A stretch of 64,000 bases of DNA from Brevundimonas bullata (GCF_003350205.1 NZ_QLLC01000013.1:1-64000), one strand, 5' to 3'. Numbered from the stretch's first letter, positions 29,164 to 37,587 are shown. A program made the numbers and translations. Notes: generated from the letters alone by a model not told the origin.

Positions 29164-29493
29164 ATGTCGAAATCGAACAGTCCAGAATCCGACGACCGTC
29201 CCAACCTGCGGGTCGTCTCCTCTCCCGAGGCCGAGGTCTATGACCTGATGCGTGCGCCAGAGACCACAGCCGAGCGCGTCAAGCGCCTCCAGGCCGAGGC
29301 GCGCGCCCTGGCGCTCGAACAGGTCGAGGCCCTGGAAGAGGTCCTGCTGAAAGCCGCCGACATGGCCCGCGAAATCGCCGAGGGCGGCGACGCCTACCCC
29401 GTCGGCGCCCGGGAACTGGCCCAACGCCTGGGCCAGGACCTGCCGGTCAAGGCCGAGACCATGAAGGCCATCATCGCCAAGAGCCATCCATAA
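29164..29493 (+). CDS. conserved hypothetical protein
   Basis: A 109-residue soluble protein, MSKSNSPESDDRPNLRVVSS, then a helical stretch with heptad-like Leu/Ala spacing (AERVKRLQAEARALALEQVEALEE). The end (YPVGARELAQRLGQDL) resembles segments of proteins common in Caulobacterales. The ATG at 29164 is chosen because coding character starts there and AAGGG precedes it; the frame stays open upstream to 29002 without support. Function unknown. Confidence 0.6.
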   Translation: MSKSNSPESDDRPNLRVVSSPEAEVYDLMRAPETTAERVKRLQAEARALALEQVEALEEVLLKAADMAREIAEGGDAYPVGARELAQRLGQDLPVKAETMKAIIAKSHP

Positions 29494-29591
29494 CGCTGTA
29501 GGCCGCGGTCAGAAGGCTCCGCATAGGCTGCTTCGCGCCGCCCTTCGGGTCTCGACCCGACGCGGCCTCGGCGCTTCGCGCGGCCCCTACT

Positions 29592-29695
29592 CGTCATCCC
29601 GGCCGAAGCGAAGCGCAGAGCCGGGACCGCCCAGGACGCCGCCGTCAGCCCTTCTTGCGGTCCCGGATAGCGGCTGCGCCGCTTCCGGGATGACG
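29592..29695. repeat. intergenic palindromic repeat, family A copy 1
   Basis: Bounded by CGTCATCCCGG (29592-29602) and its exact inverted copy CCGGGATGACG (29685-29695). The interior carries further inverted pieces, with GGTCCCGGATAGCGGC and GCCGGGACC. Copies occur at 45811, 47447 and 48141. It fills the gap between convergent genes, so it may also act as a terminator. Confidence 0.8.
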
Positions 29696-29708
29696 ACAGG
29701 GGTCAGCC

Positions 29709-29996
29709 TCACCCGACGATGTCGGAGAACTCCGGGTGGCGTTTGAGCCACGCCACCGCATAGCTGCAGTGCGGGATCAGGCTCAGCTTCTCGGCCCGCG
29801 CGTGCTCGGCCAGAGCCTGCATGAACTTCCCCGCCGCCCCCGTGCCGCGCAGGGCCGGATGGGCCTCGACGTGCAGGATGACCCGGGCGTGGCCGCGCAC
29901 CGCATACTCGGCCCAGACGGGATGCTCGTTCCCGTCGGCGTCAGCAAACTCCTGCTGAAAGCGGCGGTCGGCAGGCTGGTCGCGGAAGGCGGTCAT
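29709..29996 (-). CDS. GNAT-type N-acetyltransferase, short YjdJ/NATD1 form
   Basis: A 95-residue protein. [19 protein letters not shown] holds the acetyl-CoA pyrophosphate loop (R-G-T-G-A-A), and the ending [16 protein letters not shown] matches the compact NATD1-like family (PxCxxAxxxxxxHPE). The start is set at 29996 because the family begins close to the FxQEF segment. It is the last gene of the pterin/membrane-protein operon, 14 bp from its upstream neighbour. Substrate unknown. Confidence 0.8.
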   Translation of the reverse strand: MTAFRDQPADRRFQQEFADADGNEHPVWAEYAVRGHARVILHVEAHPALRGTGAAGKFMQALAEHARAEKLSLIPHCSYAVAWLKRHPEFSDIVG

Positions 29997-30010
29997 GAAG
30001 GCTCCTGAAA

Positions 30011-30385
30011 TCAGGCCGGCCGATCGTTCAGCAGGGCCAGCAGACCTAGAACGCTTTTCACCGTGAACCAGATCGACACCAGCAGCAAAAGAAGTCCGAA
30101 CAGCAGCAGGAAGGGAATGCCGATCAACAGGAAGGAGGCCACGGCGCTGACCGCGATCAGCCCCCACAGCACCACGGTGATCCAGAAGACCGACCAGAAC
30201 AGCTTGATCTGCGCTTCGATATGCTGGGCCGCCAGCCCCGTCGCCGAGCCCCGGCAGGCATAGGCTACGACCAGCCCCGCCAGCACCAGCAGGTTGGCGC
30301 TGGGGATCGACAGAATATAGAGAATCCAGGCCAGAACCGCCCCGTCCCGACCATTGCCGCGCGCCTGGGAAATCTGATCAGTCAT
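30011..30385 (-). CDS. DUF4870-like membrane protein 1
   Basis: A 124-residue protein with three hydrophobic spans (about 17-37, 66-100 as a long double span, 100-118). The segment [20 protein letters not shown] matches the DUF4870 pattern in which a helix before the second span carries H and Q residues. Function is unknown in the family. It lies 9 bp from the next gene upstream, which encodes a similar protein, so the pair may have arisen by duplication. Confidence 0.7.
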   Translation of the reverse strand: MTDQISQARGNGRDGAVLAWILYILSIPSANLLVLAGLVVAYACRGSATGLAAQHIEAQIKLFWSVFWITVVLWGLIAVSAVASFLLIGIPFLLLFGLLLLLVSIWFTVKSVLGLLALLNDRPA

Positions 30386-30394
30386 GACGGGCCT

Positions 30395-30766
30395 TTAGTA
30401 AAAGAGACGAAGGGGATGGGGGATCGGACGGCCTTCCAACAGGTCTTTCAGACCCAGGGCGCCGCGCACGATGGTCCACACCGCCATGACGAACAGGACG
30501 AAGACCCCGACGTTGACCAGGATCAGCACCACCCCGCCGACGATGGCGGCCACGGCGGCCATCAGGGTCCGCTGCTGAAAGATGAAATGGCTGCGCGCCA
30601 CCGGCTCGGCGGGCGGGGCCTTGCGCCACATCCGCAACAGGCCGATCGCCGCCGCCACGCCGAAGGTCGGCACGGCGAAAAGGATCAGGGCGTATCCGAC
30701 ATAGAGGCTGGTCAGGTCAGGCGAGACCGCCGCGCTGTTGCTGCTGTAATCGCCGGACTGGACCAT
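30395..30766 (-). CDS. DUF4870-like membrane protein 2
   Basis: A 123-residue protein from the ATG at 30766, preceded by AGAGG. Three spans are predicted near 20-42, 65-85 and 85-108, with HFIFQQRTLMAAVAAIVGGVV corresponding to the H-x-x-x-Q helix of the previous protein. The open frame continues far upstream over folB but that part is out of register with coding. Same operon, similar topology to its downstream neighbour. Confidence 0.7.
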   Translation of the reverse strand: MVQSGDYSSNSAAVSPDLTSLYVGYALILFAVPTFGVAAAIGLLRMWRKAPPAEPVARSHFIFQQRTLMAAVAAIVGGVVLILVNVGVFVLFVMAVWTIVRGALGLKDLLEGRPIPHPLRLFY

Positions 30767-30824
30767 CGGAACCTCTTGAACGAGGCGCGACAATGGCGGG
30801 ACGCAACGCCCCGCGCAACCGGCC

Positions 30825-31214
30825 TCAGCGCGAATAGGCGACTTCGCAGCCCGCCGCCGCCGCGCCGGGAATGGCGCCGGGCTTCTCCACCCGCACCTTG
30901 ACCGCCAGCACGCGATGATCCGCCAGACAGGCCAGAGCCACCCGCTCGGCGAAGGTTTCGACCAGGGCGATGTGCTCGCCGCCCGCCAGTTCCCGCGCGA
31001 TCCGGGCCACGCCCTCATAGTCCAGCGTATCGGACAGGCGGTTGATCGGCCCGGCGCCCAGGTCCAGTTCGACGTCCACGAACAGGGGCTGCAGCCGACC
31101 ATGCTCATGGGCGTGAACCCCGATGGCGGCCTGAACCTCCAGCCCGCGCACCAGCACGGTCAGACCCAGACGGCGCGGCTCGGACAGGGGCAAGGGGGTG
31201 ACGACGGCGCTCAC
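30825..31214 (-). CDS. folB: dihydroneopterin aldolase family protein (FolB-type)
   Basis: A 129-residue member of the FolB/FolX tunnelling fold: VRGLEVQAAIGVHAHEHGRLQPL near the start, the Tyr-containing DTLDYEGVARIAREL segment, the conserved Glu in HIALVETFAERVA, and the closing VRVEKPGAIPGA. The expected reaction is retro-aldol cleavage or epimerisation of dihydroneopterin in folate or monapterin synthesis. The start is a GTG whose GTGA overlaps the stop of the preceding queD-like gene. A second FolB-fold gene lies in the same operon at 32622. Confidence 0.85.
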   Translation of the reverse strand: MSAVVTPLPLSEPRRLGLTVLVRGLEVQAAIGVHAHEHGRLQPLFVDVELDLGAGPINRLSDTLDYEGVARIARELAGGEHIALVETFAERVALACLADHRVLAVKVRVEKPGAIPGAAAAGCEVAYSR

Positions 31215-31747
31215 GACCAGGTCTCCGGCGGCAGAAGGTCATTGATGCTGAAATCGGCCCGGTCGCACCAGTCGCCCAGCTTCCAGGCCCGCTCGGCCTC
31301 GGTCAGGCCGCGCGTCAGCACGGTATTGGTCGGCGTCTCCTCGATGGCCAGTTCGGCCAGGCAGAAGGGCAGGCCCTCAGCCTTGAGGATGGCCTCCAGC
31401 TTGCGCCACAGGGCGATGACCAGGGCCTCGGTCGTCGGATCGCCGTCGATGGTCAGGACCTGGTTCAGCCGCTGCGGCTCATGGCTCTGGAACCAGTCCA
31501 GAAGCGGGTCGGCGCGGTTCAGCTGGAAGGCATGGTCCAGGCTGCGGTCGACGAAGCCGTGCCAGCGCCGCTTCAACTGCTCGAACGAGGCCGCGTGGTT
31601 CGACTGGCCGAAGGCGATCTCGGCCGTCGGCTCCAGCGTCACCTTGACGAACTCATTGTGCCCGTGCGGCACGGCGCACTTCGACCCCGCATCGGCGATC
31701 AGCCGGTGCGCCATCGAGAAGCGGCGGGTGAACTGGACGGCAGGCAT
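31211..31747 (-). CDS. queD: 6-pyruvoyl-tetrahydropterin synthase / QueD family enzyme
   Basis: A 178-residue enzyme from the ATG at 31747. Zinc-binding His residues lie in SMAHRL and VPHGHNEF, the catalytic Cys candidate in SKCAVPHGH, and the substrate-anchoring Glu in IEETPTNTV. Family members make 6-carboxytetrahydropterin for queuosine (QueD) or 6-pyruvoyl-tetrahydropterin. The neighbours here are FolB- and FolM-type genes rather than queC/queE, so a role in reduced-pterin synthesis is possible. It is longer than minimal QueD by an insertion around residues 55-95. Confidence 0.85.
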   Translation of the reverse strand: MPAVQFTRRFSMAHRLIADAGSKCAVPHGHNEFVKVTLEPTAEIAFGQSNHAASFEQLKRRWHGFVDRSLDHAFQLNRADPLLDWFQSHEPQRLNQVLTIDGDPTTEALVIALWRKLEAILKAEGLPFCLAELAIEETPTNTVLTRGLTEAERAWKLGDWCDRADFSINDLLPPETWS

Positions 31748-31841
31748 CAGAGGCAAGGGTTCCGAAAACGCAGTCGCCCCATATAGGCGCCGCGAAGGGT
31801 TCGCGCATCAACACCGTGACGGCGGCGAAGTAAAGGCCGCC

Positions 31842-32621
31842 TCAGGGAAGCGGAATCCCGTCAAAGGCCACGTCCCGCCCACGACCGATCAGGCTATCGC
31901 CCCCGTCAATGGTCAGGTTCTGCCCCGTCAGGCTGGGCGTTTCGAGCACGAAGCGCACCGTGCGGGCCACGTCGTCCAGCGAGGCGCCGCGCCCCAGCGG
32001 AGTGTCGCGCCAGGCGGCTTCGTACTCGGCCTCGGTCTGCTCGCCACTGCGCAGGATCAGGCCGGGCGAGACGCCGCACAGCCGGATGCGGGGCGCCAGC
32101 CCCATGGCCAGGGTCCGCGTCAGCCCCGCCAGCCCGACCTTGCCCGCCGTATAGGCGAAGAAATCCGGGTTCGGGCTGTCCACCTTGTGATCCAGGATAT
32201 TGACCACCACGCCCTGCCCGTCCGCCGCCTCGATGGCCCTGGCGAAGTCGCGGATCAGGAAGACTGGCGCGGTCAGGTTCGAGGCCAGATGCTCGTCCCA
32301 CGACGCCTCGGTCAGGGTCGCCAGGGTATCATAGCGGAACAGGGAGGCGTTGTTGATCAGGGCGTCGATCCGCCCGAAATGGCCGACCACCCGGTCGATC
32401 AGGCCGTCACGCTCGCCCGCCTCATTCAGGTCCGCTTGAAAGGCCGCCGCCCGCACGCCCTGGCCCGACAGCTCGACCACGAGGGCGGCGGCCTCGTCCG
32501 CCCCGCCGCGATGGTGGACGGCCACGTCCCAGCCCGCCTCGGCCAGAGCCCGCGCCAGACCGGCGCCCACGCGGCGCGCGGCGCCGGTGATCAGCACCAC
32601 CTTGTTCAGGGGCTCGTTCAT
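31842..32621 (-). CDS. folM: pteridine-reductase-like SDR (FolM type)
   Basis: A 259-residue short-chain dehydrogenase/reductase. The cofactor loop is TGAARRVG; an Arg in this T-G-x-x-x-R-x-G motif marks pteridine reductases (PTR1, FolM) and NADPH use. NNAS follows near residue 88, and the catalytic Tyr-Lys pair is YTAGK. Expected activity is reduction of dihydromonapterin or dihydrobiopterin to the tetrahydro form. Its ATG directly follows the stop of the second FolB-like gene (TGA|ATG), so expression is coupled. Confidence 0.85.
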   Translation of the reverse strand: MNEPLNKVVLITGAARRVGAGLARALAEAGWDVAVHHRGGADEAAALVVELSGQGVRAAAFQADLNEAGERDGLIDRVVGHFGRIDALINNASLFRYDTLATLTEASWDEHLASNLTAPVFLIRDFARAIEAADGQGVVVNILDHKVDSPNPDFFAYTAGKVGLAGLTRTLAMGLAPRIRLCGVSPGLILRSGEQTEAEYEAAWRDTPLGRGASLDDVARTVRFVLETPSLTGQNLTIDGGDSLIGRGRDVAFDGIPLP

Positions 32622-33023
32622 TCAGCCCGGCCTGCGGCGGAAGATTTCCACGCCCGCGCCGGCGGCTTCGGGAAAGATGTCCGGCTTGGTGATCCGCACC
32701 CGGCAGGCCTCGACCGGCGGCAGGGCGAAACAGAACCTGATCAGTTCCTCGACCAGGGTCTCCAGAAGCTCGACGTGCTCACGCCCGCGCCAGCCGTTGA
32801 TGTGATCGCGCACCCGGTCGTAATCGATGAAGTCGCCCTGCGCCAAAGGCCAGGCGGCGAACATCTCGACATTGACGATCAGCCGCGTGGGGCGCTCAGG
32901 GTGCCGCTCCCACGGGTGCAGGCCGATGCGCACATCGACCGCCACGTCCGACAACAGGACGCGGACATGGTCCCCGGCGTGACGCCAGTCGAACCCGCCC
33001 GCGCCGGCAGCGGATTCAGTCAA
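32622..33023 (-). CDS. second FolB/FolX-like protein
   Basis: A 133-residue FolB-fold protein: VRVLLSDVAVDVRIGLHPWERHPERPTR holds the conserved opening (read here in two parts, VRVLLSDVAVDVRIG and LHPWER), then IDYDRVRDHI, the catalytic-site Glu in HVELLETLVEEL, and VRITKPDIFPEA. No ATG is available, and the only plausible start is a TTG at 33023 that overlaps the stop of a 26-codon ORF. Being the second family member next to a FolM-like gene, it may be the FolX-type epimerase that makes dihydromonapterin. Confidence 0.78.
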   Translation of the reverse strand: MTESAAGAGGFDWRHAGDHVRVLLSDVAVDVRIGLHPWERHPERPTRLIVNVEMFAAWPLAQGDFIDYDRVRDHINGWRGREHVELLETLVEELIRFCFALPPVEACRVRITKPDIFPEAAGAGVEIFRRRPG

Positions 33024-33096
33024 CCCGGCCGAACTCGAAGAAGTTCACGGCGGCGATGACGGCGATGAAGGCGAAGATGATGGCGATGGCCAGCAT
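33016..33096 (-). CDS. 26-residue membrane peptide heading the pterin operon
   Basis: The ORF MLAIAIIFAFIAVIAAVNFF, continuing EFGRVD, has AGGAG eight bases before its ATG, the best ribosome-binding site in the region. It is one hydrophobic helix with a short charged tail. Its last codons overlap the TTG start of the downstream gene, so its translation probably drives that gene. Whether the peptide itself has a function is unknown. Confidence 0.6.
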   Translation of the reverse strand: MLAIAIIFAFIAVIAAVNFFEFGRVD

Positions 33097-33177
33097 GGGA
33101 AGGCTCCTGTTCAAAGCTTCGCATAGAGGCACAGGCGCGACTGTTCAAGCCGCCCCGCCAAAGCCTATCATCGCCTC

Positions 33178-33651
33178 ATGACCACCTGGCGCACCCGAAT
33201 CGAGCCCTTCACCCGGCCTGTCTTCTTCGCCGTCTCGCGGATGCGGCGGGGCATGACGCTGGGCGTGCGCGGACTGGCGGTCGACGGCGAGGGCCGGGTG
33301 CTGCTGGTCAAGCACACCTATCTGCACGGCTGGTGGCTGCCGGGCGGCGGGGTGGACAAGGGCGAGACGACCCAGGCCGCCGTGGTCCGCGAATTGCGCG
33401 AGGAGGCGGGGCTGATCGCCCAAAGCGAACCGCGCCTGATCTCGGTCCACTCCAACGAGCGTTTCTTTCCCGGCGATCACGTCCTGGTCTTCGCCATCGA
33501 CGCCTTCGACCTGACCGAGCGCACCAGCCATGGCGAGATCGCCGAGATCGGCTGGTTCGCCCCCGACGCCCTGCCCGAGGATACGACCCGCGCCACCCGC
33601 GACCGCCTGGCCGAGATCTTCGGCGGCGCGCCCGCCGATCCGAACTGGTAG
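33178..33651 (+). CDS. Nudix hydrolase
   Basis: A 157-residue protein with a complete Nudix box, GGVDKGETTQAAVVRELREE followed by AGL, at about residues 57-79. The family hydrolyses nucleoside diphosphates linked to another group X. The N-terminal 25 residues are basic (TRPVFFAVSRMRRGMTLGV). The next gene starts 9 bp downstream. Specific substrate not deducible; a link to the divergent pterin operon (the folate pathway uses a Nudix dihydroneopterin triphosphatase) is possible but unproven. Confidence 0.88.
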   Translation: MTTWRTRIEPFTRPVFFAVSRMRRGMTLGVRGLAVDGEGRVLLVKHTYLHGWWLPGGGVDKGETTQAAVVRELREEAGLIAQSEPRLISVHSNERFFPGDHVLVFAIDAFDLTERTSHGEIAEIGWFAPDALPEDTTRATRDRLAEIFGGAPADPNW

Positions 33652-33660
33652 AGACGGCCC

Positions 33661-34107
33661 ATGCAGGTTCCCATCCTCGTCTTTCTGACCTTGCTGATGG
33701 CGGGCGCCGCCACGGCCTTGCAGGGTCCGACCAACGCCAGGCTGGTCACGGCGGTCGGGTCGCCGGTGAACGCCGCCTTCATCTCCTTCGCGGTCGGCAC
33801 GGTGGCGCTGGGCTGCCTGGCCCTGGCCTTGCAGACGCGGCCTGACGTCGGCGCGATGAAGTCCCTGCCGTGGTGGGCGTGGATGGGCGGGCTCTATGGC
33901 TGCGCCTTCGTGGTGTCGGCCGCCTGGGGCGTGCCGCGCCTCGGGGTCGCGACCACCATCACTCTGATGATCGCGGGTCAGCTGGCGCTCAGCCTGATCC
34001 TCGACCATTTCGGCGCCCTGGGCGTCGAGAAGCAGCCTCTGAGCCTGGGCCGCATCGCCGGGATCGCCCTGGTGATCGGCGGCGTGGTTCTGGTTCGCCG
34101 GTCCTGA
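33661..34107 (+). CDS. DMT transporter, YdcZ/DUF606 family
   Basis: A 148-residue protein with five predicted spans. The opening GAATALQGPTNARLVTAVGSP and the fourth-span segment GVATTITLMIAGQLALSLILDHF match the small half-size DMT transporters of the YdcZ family. Length is typical for a single-repeat member. Substrate unknown. It sits between the Nudix gene (9 bp) and uvrC (16 bp), suggesting one transcript. Confidence 0.85.
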   Translation: MQVPILVFLTLLMAGAATALQGPTNARLVTAVGSPVNAAFISFAVGTVALGCLALALQTRPDVGAMKSLPWWAWMGGLYGCAFVVSAAWGVPRLGVATTITLMIAGQLALSLILDHFGALGVEKQPLSLGRIAGIALVIGGVVLVRRS

Positions 34108-34123
34108 CCCTATATCCCGCCCG

Positions 34124-36013
34124 ATGACCGACGAGACGACTGACATTCCCGGGGAGACCGAGGCCCCGCTGCCGCTTCAGGCCGCCGAGCTGATCGCCGA
34201 CGAGGCGCGCCGCGCCCCCGACAAGCCCGGCGTCTATCGCATGTACGGCGAGGACGGGACCTGCCTCTATGTCGGCAAGGCCAAGTCGCTCAAGAAGCGC
34301 GTCATCCAGTATGCGCAGGGCCGCTTCCACACCCAGCGCATCGGCCTGATGGTGTCCCTGACCCGGTCGATGGAGCTGGTGGTCACGGCGTCGGAAACCG
34401 AGGCCCTGCTGCTCGAATCCAACTTCATCAAGAAGCTGAAGCCGCGCTTCAACGTTCTGATGCGCGACGACAAGTCCTTCGCCGAGCTGATGATCCGGCG
34501 CGACCACCGCGCGCCCCAGGTGCGGAAGCATCGCGGCGCCCACAACATTCCGGGCGACTATTTCGGCCCCTTCGCCTCGACCTGGGCGGTCAACCACACC
34601 CTGAACACCTTGCAGAAGGCCTTCCTGCTGCGGTCCTGTTCCGACAGCGTCTACGAGACCCGGACGCGGCCCTGCATGCTGCATCAGATCAAGCGCTGCT
34701 CGGCGCCCTGCACCGGCCTGATCTCGCTGGAGGACTACTCAGAACTGGTGAACGAGGCCGAGGCCTTCCTGCGCGGCAAGTCGCGGACGGTGATCAGCCG
34801 CCTGTCGCAGGAGATGCAGGCGGCGTCCGACGAAATGGATTTCGAGACCGCCGCCCGCGTGCGTGACCGCATCCGCGCCCTGTCGGCCATTTCCATGGAG
34901 AACAGCGTCAACGCCGACGGCGTGGCCGAAGCCGACGTCTTCGCCCTGCACGCCGAGGGCGGGCAGGCCTGCGTGCAGGTCTTCTTCTATCGCGCCGGCC
35001 AGAACTGGGGCGGGCGCGCCTATTTCCCCCGCGTGGACAAGACCGACAGCGACCCCGAAATCATCGCCGCCTTCCTCGGCCAGTTCTACGAGGACAAGCC
35101 GATCCCGCGCCTGATCCTGTCCAACGTCCGCCCGCACGAGCTGGAGCTGCTGGAAGCCGCCTTCTCGATGAAGGCCGAGCACAGGGTGGAGATCGCCCGG
35201 CCCCTGCGCGGCGGCAAGCTCAGCCTGGTCGATCACGCCCTGACCAACGCCCGCGAGGCCCTGGGCCGCAAGATGGCCGAGAATTCGGCCACGTCGAAGA
35301 TCCTGGACGAGGTCTGCGAGGCCTTCGGTCTGGACGCTCGGCCTGAGCGGATCGAGGTCTATGACAACGCCCATATTCAGGGGACCAATGCGGTCGGCGG
35401 CATGATCGTCGCCGGGCCTGACGGCTTCCGCAAGAACCAGTACCGCAAGTTCAACATCCGCGGCGACGACCTGACCCCCGGCGACGACTACGGCATGATG
35501 CGCGAGGTCATGCGCCGGCGCTTCGGCAAGATGGTCAAGGACGAGGAGGCGGGCGAGGCGGTCGAGCGCCCGGACCTGCTGCTGATCGACGGCGGCGCGG
35601 GGCAGCTGGCCGAGGTGCTGGCGGTGCTGGCTGACCTGGGCGTGGACGACATCACCGCCGTCGGCGTGGCCAAGGGACCGGATCGCGACGCGGGCAAGGA
35701 GCACTTCTTCATGCCCGGCAAGCCGCCCTTCATGCTGCCGCTGAAGAGCCCGGCCCTCTACTACATCCAGCGGCTGCGCGACGAGGCCCACCGCTTCGCC
35801 AACGGCGCCCACGCCAAGCGTCGCTCCATGGACATCACCAAGAACCCGTTGGACGAGATCGAGGGCGTCGGGCCGGGGCGCAAGAAGGCCCTGCTGCACG
35901 CCTTCGGCTCGGCCAAGGGCGTCGGACGGGCCTCGGTCGCCGATCTGGTCAAGGTCCCCGGCGTCAATCAGGCCCTGGCCGAGCGCATCCACGGCTTCTT
36001 CCACAAGTCCTGA
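34124..36013 (+). CDS. uvrC: excinuclease ABC subunit C
   Basis: A 629-residue UvrC. The N-terminal GIY-YIG nuclease domain reads GVYRMYGEDGTCLYVGKAKS (about 30-50) and makes the 3' incision; a UVR domain (EMDFETAARVRDRIRAL) near residues 225-245 binds UvrB; the RNase H-like domain (ERIEVYDNAHIQGTNAVG, LLIDGGAGQL) makes the 5' incision; a C-terminal helix-hairpin-helix pair binds DNA. It acts with UvrA and the UvrB encoded at 24401. Confidence 0.95.
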   Translation: MTDETTDIPGETEAPLPLQAAELIADEARRAPDKPGVYRMYGEDGTCLYVGKAKSLKKRVIQYAQGRFHTQRIGLMVSLTRSMELVVTASETEALLLESNFIKKLKPRFNVLMRDDKSFAELMIRRDHRAPQVRKHRGAHNIPGDYFGPFASTWAVNHTLNTLQKAFLLRSCSDSVYETRTRPCMLHQIKRCSAPCTGLISLEDYSELVNEAEAFLRGKSRTVISRLSQEMQAASDEMDFETAARVRDRIRALSAISMENSVNADGVAEADVFALHAEGGQACVQVFFYRAGQNWGGRAYFPRVDKTDSDPEIIAAFLGQFYEDKPIPRLILSNVRPHELELLEAAFSMKAEHRVEIARPLRGGKLSLVDHALTNAREALGRKMAENSATSKILDEVCEAFGLDARPERIEVYDNAHIQGTNAVGGMIVAGPDGFRKNQYRKFNIRGDDLTPGDDYGMMREVMRRRFGKMVKDEEAGEAVERPDLLLIDGGAGQLAEVLAVLADLGVDDITAVGVAKGPDRDAGKEHFFMPGKPPFMLPLKSPALYYIQRLRDEAHRFANGAHAKRRSMDITKNPLDEIEGVGPGRKKALLHAFGSAKGVGRASVADLVKVPGVNQALAERIHGFFHKS

Positions 36014-36057
36014 TCGGGACTTGAGCCGGAAACCGCTGCGGGTTTAGGAAGGCGCTC

Positions 36058-36672
36058 ATGACCGATGAACTCACCGACGGCTATCACCGCTTCCGCCAGA
36101 ACCGCTGGCCCGCCGAGCGCGCCGAGTATGAGGCCCTGGCCGCCAACGGCCAGAAGCCGCACACCCTGGTCGTGGCCTGTTCCGACAGCCGCGCCGATCC
36201 GGCCCTGATCTTCGACACGGCGCCGGGCGAGCTGTTCGTCGTGCGCAACGTCGCCAACCTGGTCCCGCCCTATGAACCCGACGGCAAGCTGCACGGCGTC
36301 TCGGCGGCGCTGGAGTTCGGCGTCAACGTGCTTCAGGTCAAGCGCATCGTGGTCATGGGCCACGCCTTCTGCGGCGGCGTGAACGCCATGCTGAAAGGCT
36401 CGCCATCCAACTGCCAGGACTTCGTCGCCCCCTGGGTCGAGCAGGCCGCCCCGACCGTGCGCCGCGTGGTCGAGGACTTCCCCGCCGATCAGGTGGAGCG
36501 GGTGGCCGAGGAGACCGTGGTGCGCCTGTCGATCGACAACCTGCGCACCTTCCCCTGGATCGCAGAGCGCGAGGCGGCGGGCGATCTGGTGCTCAGCGGC
36601 CTGCACTTCGGCATCGCCGACGGCATCCTGTCCAAGCTGACCAGCGCCAAGCGGTTCGAGCGCCTGGGCTGA
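36058..36672 (+). CDS. beta-class carbonic anhydrase
   Basis: A 204-residue enzyme with the zinc ligands and catalytic dyad of beta-carbonic anhydrases: ACSDSRADP (Cys41, Asp43, Arg45 approximately) and VVMGHAFCGGV (His and Cys ligands near 102-105). It interconverts carbon dioxide and bicarbonate. No signal peptide, so cytoplasmic. AGGAAGG precedes the ATG. It follows uvrC by 44 bp. Confidence 0.92.
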   Translation: MTDELTDGYHRFRQNRWPAERAEYEALAANGQKPHTLVVACSDSRADPALIFDTAPGELFVVRNVANLVPPYEPDGKLHGVSAALEFGVNVLQVKRIVVMGHAFCGGVNAMLKGSPSNCQDFVAPWVEQAAPTVRRVVEDFPADQVERVAEETVVRLSIDNLRTFPWIAEREAAGDLVLSGLHFGIADGILSKLTSAKRFERLG

Positions 36673-36743
36673 GCCTTCGCTGAGAGGACAAGTCGCCGCC
36701 CTCGCCTCTTGTGGCGAACCGTGCCACACCCTCAGGCGTTGCA

Positions 36744-37388
36744 ATGGACGTGATGATGACCTCTGCCCACAAAGCCAACCCGATCCCGAACATCCTGACC
36801 GGCATTCGTCTGGCGGCGGGCGTGGTCATGTTCCTGCTGCTGGCCGGCGCCACCAGCGGCTTCCCCTTCGTCTCGGCCATGCTGAGCCCGGACGACCAGT
36901 TCGCCATGTACCGGACCGGCTTCTGGATCTTCGTCATCGCCGCCTCGACGGACTGGATCGACGGCTACCTGGCGCGGCGCTGGAACGCCGAGACGCGCTG
37001 GGGCGCCATTCTGGACCCGATCGCCGACAAGATCCTGGTCACGGGCGCCATCCTGGGCGTGCTGACCTCGGGTTCGGTGCAGCAGATCATCATCCCCTGC
37101 GGCCTGATCCTGTTCCGCGAGTTCGCTGTCTCGGCCCTGCGCGAGACCATGGCCGGGCGCATCACCCTGCCCGTCACCCTGGCCGCCAAGTGGAAGACCA
37201 CCCTGCAAATGGTGGCCCTGGGCTGCCAGTTGTTCGCCCGCAACTGGGACGGCTGGGGCCTGCCGTTTGACTACCTGCCCCACTTCCAGCTGTTCTCGGA
37301 CACCCTGATCTGGCTGGCCGCCCTCATCACCCTGTGGACCGGCTGGCAGTATTTCAACGCCGCCCAGAAGCAGATGCGGGATCTGTAA
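36744..37388 (+). CDS. pgsA: CDP-diacylglycerol-glycerol-3-phosphate 3-phosphatidyltransferase
   Basis: A 214-residue membrane enzyme with the CDP-alcohol phosphotransferase signature D-G-x2-A-R-x8-G-x3-D-x3-D: DGYLARRWNAETRWGAILD then PIADK. Four to six spans are predicted. It catalyses the committed step of phosphatidylglycerol synthesis. The start is uncertain: ATG 36744 is used, ATG 36753 or a GTG at 36711 are alternatives and none has a clear ribosome-binding site. Confidence 0.88.
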   Translation: MDVMMTSAHKANPIPNILTGIRLAAGVVMFLLLAGATSGFPFVSAMLSPDDQFAMYRTGFWIFVIAASTDWIDGYLARRWNAETRWGAILDPIADKILVTGAILGVLTSGSVQQIIIPCGLILFREFAVSALRETMAGRITLPVTLAAKWKTTLQMVALGCQLFARNWDGWGLPFDYLPHFQLFSDTLIWLAALITLWTGWQYFNAAQKQMRDL

Positions 37389-37405
37389 CCAGCCCTTAGT
37401 CGGTC

Positions 37406-37581
37406 CCTTCTCCCGGTGGGAGAAGGTGGCCCGAAGGGCCGGATGAGGATCGCCGATATCCGTCGGCGCGCGCCGCCCGCGCCACGGCTGCCGCCGACTG
37501 GAACCATAGCCCCTCACCCTTTCGCCTTGCGGATCGCCTTCGGCTCTCCGAGGCTCAAGCCCTCTCCCGCCGGGAGAGGGT
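37406..37581. repeat. intergenic palindromic repeat, family C
   Basis: Begins with a self-complementary CCTTCTCCCGGTGGGAGAAGG and ends with CCCTCTCCCGCCGGGAGAGGG; between them GGCCCGAAGGGCC forms another hairpin and CCCTCACCC occurs near the end. One copy in this window. It fills the gap between the convergent pgsA and acetyltransferase genes. Confidence 0.65.
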
Positions 37582-37587
37582 TTTTTA
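37561..37587 (+). terminator. Rho-independent terminator after pgsA
   Basis: Nine-base stem CCCTCTCCC / GGGAGAGGG with loop GCC and a run of six T at 37582-37587. It is the last part of the family C repeat and overlaps the stop codon of the convergent acetyltransferase. Confidence 0.8.

Noticed and set aside
37406..37581. CRISPR-like repeats in intergenic palindromes
   Set aside because: Units are long, self-complementary and dispersed, with no regular spacer array and no cas genes.
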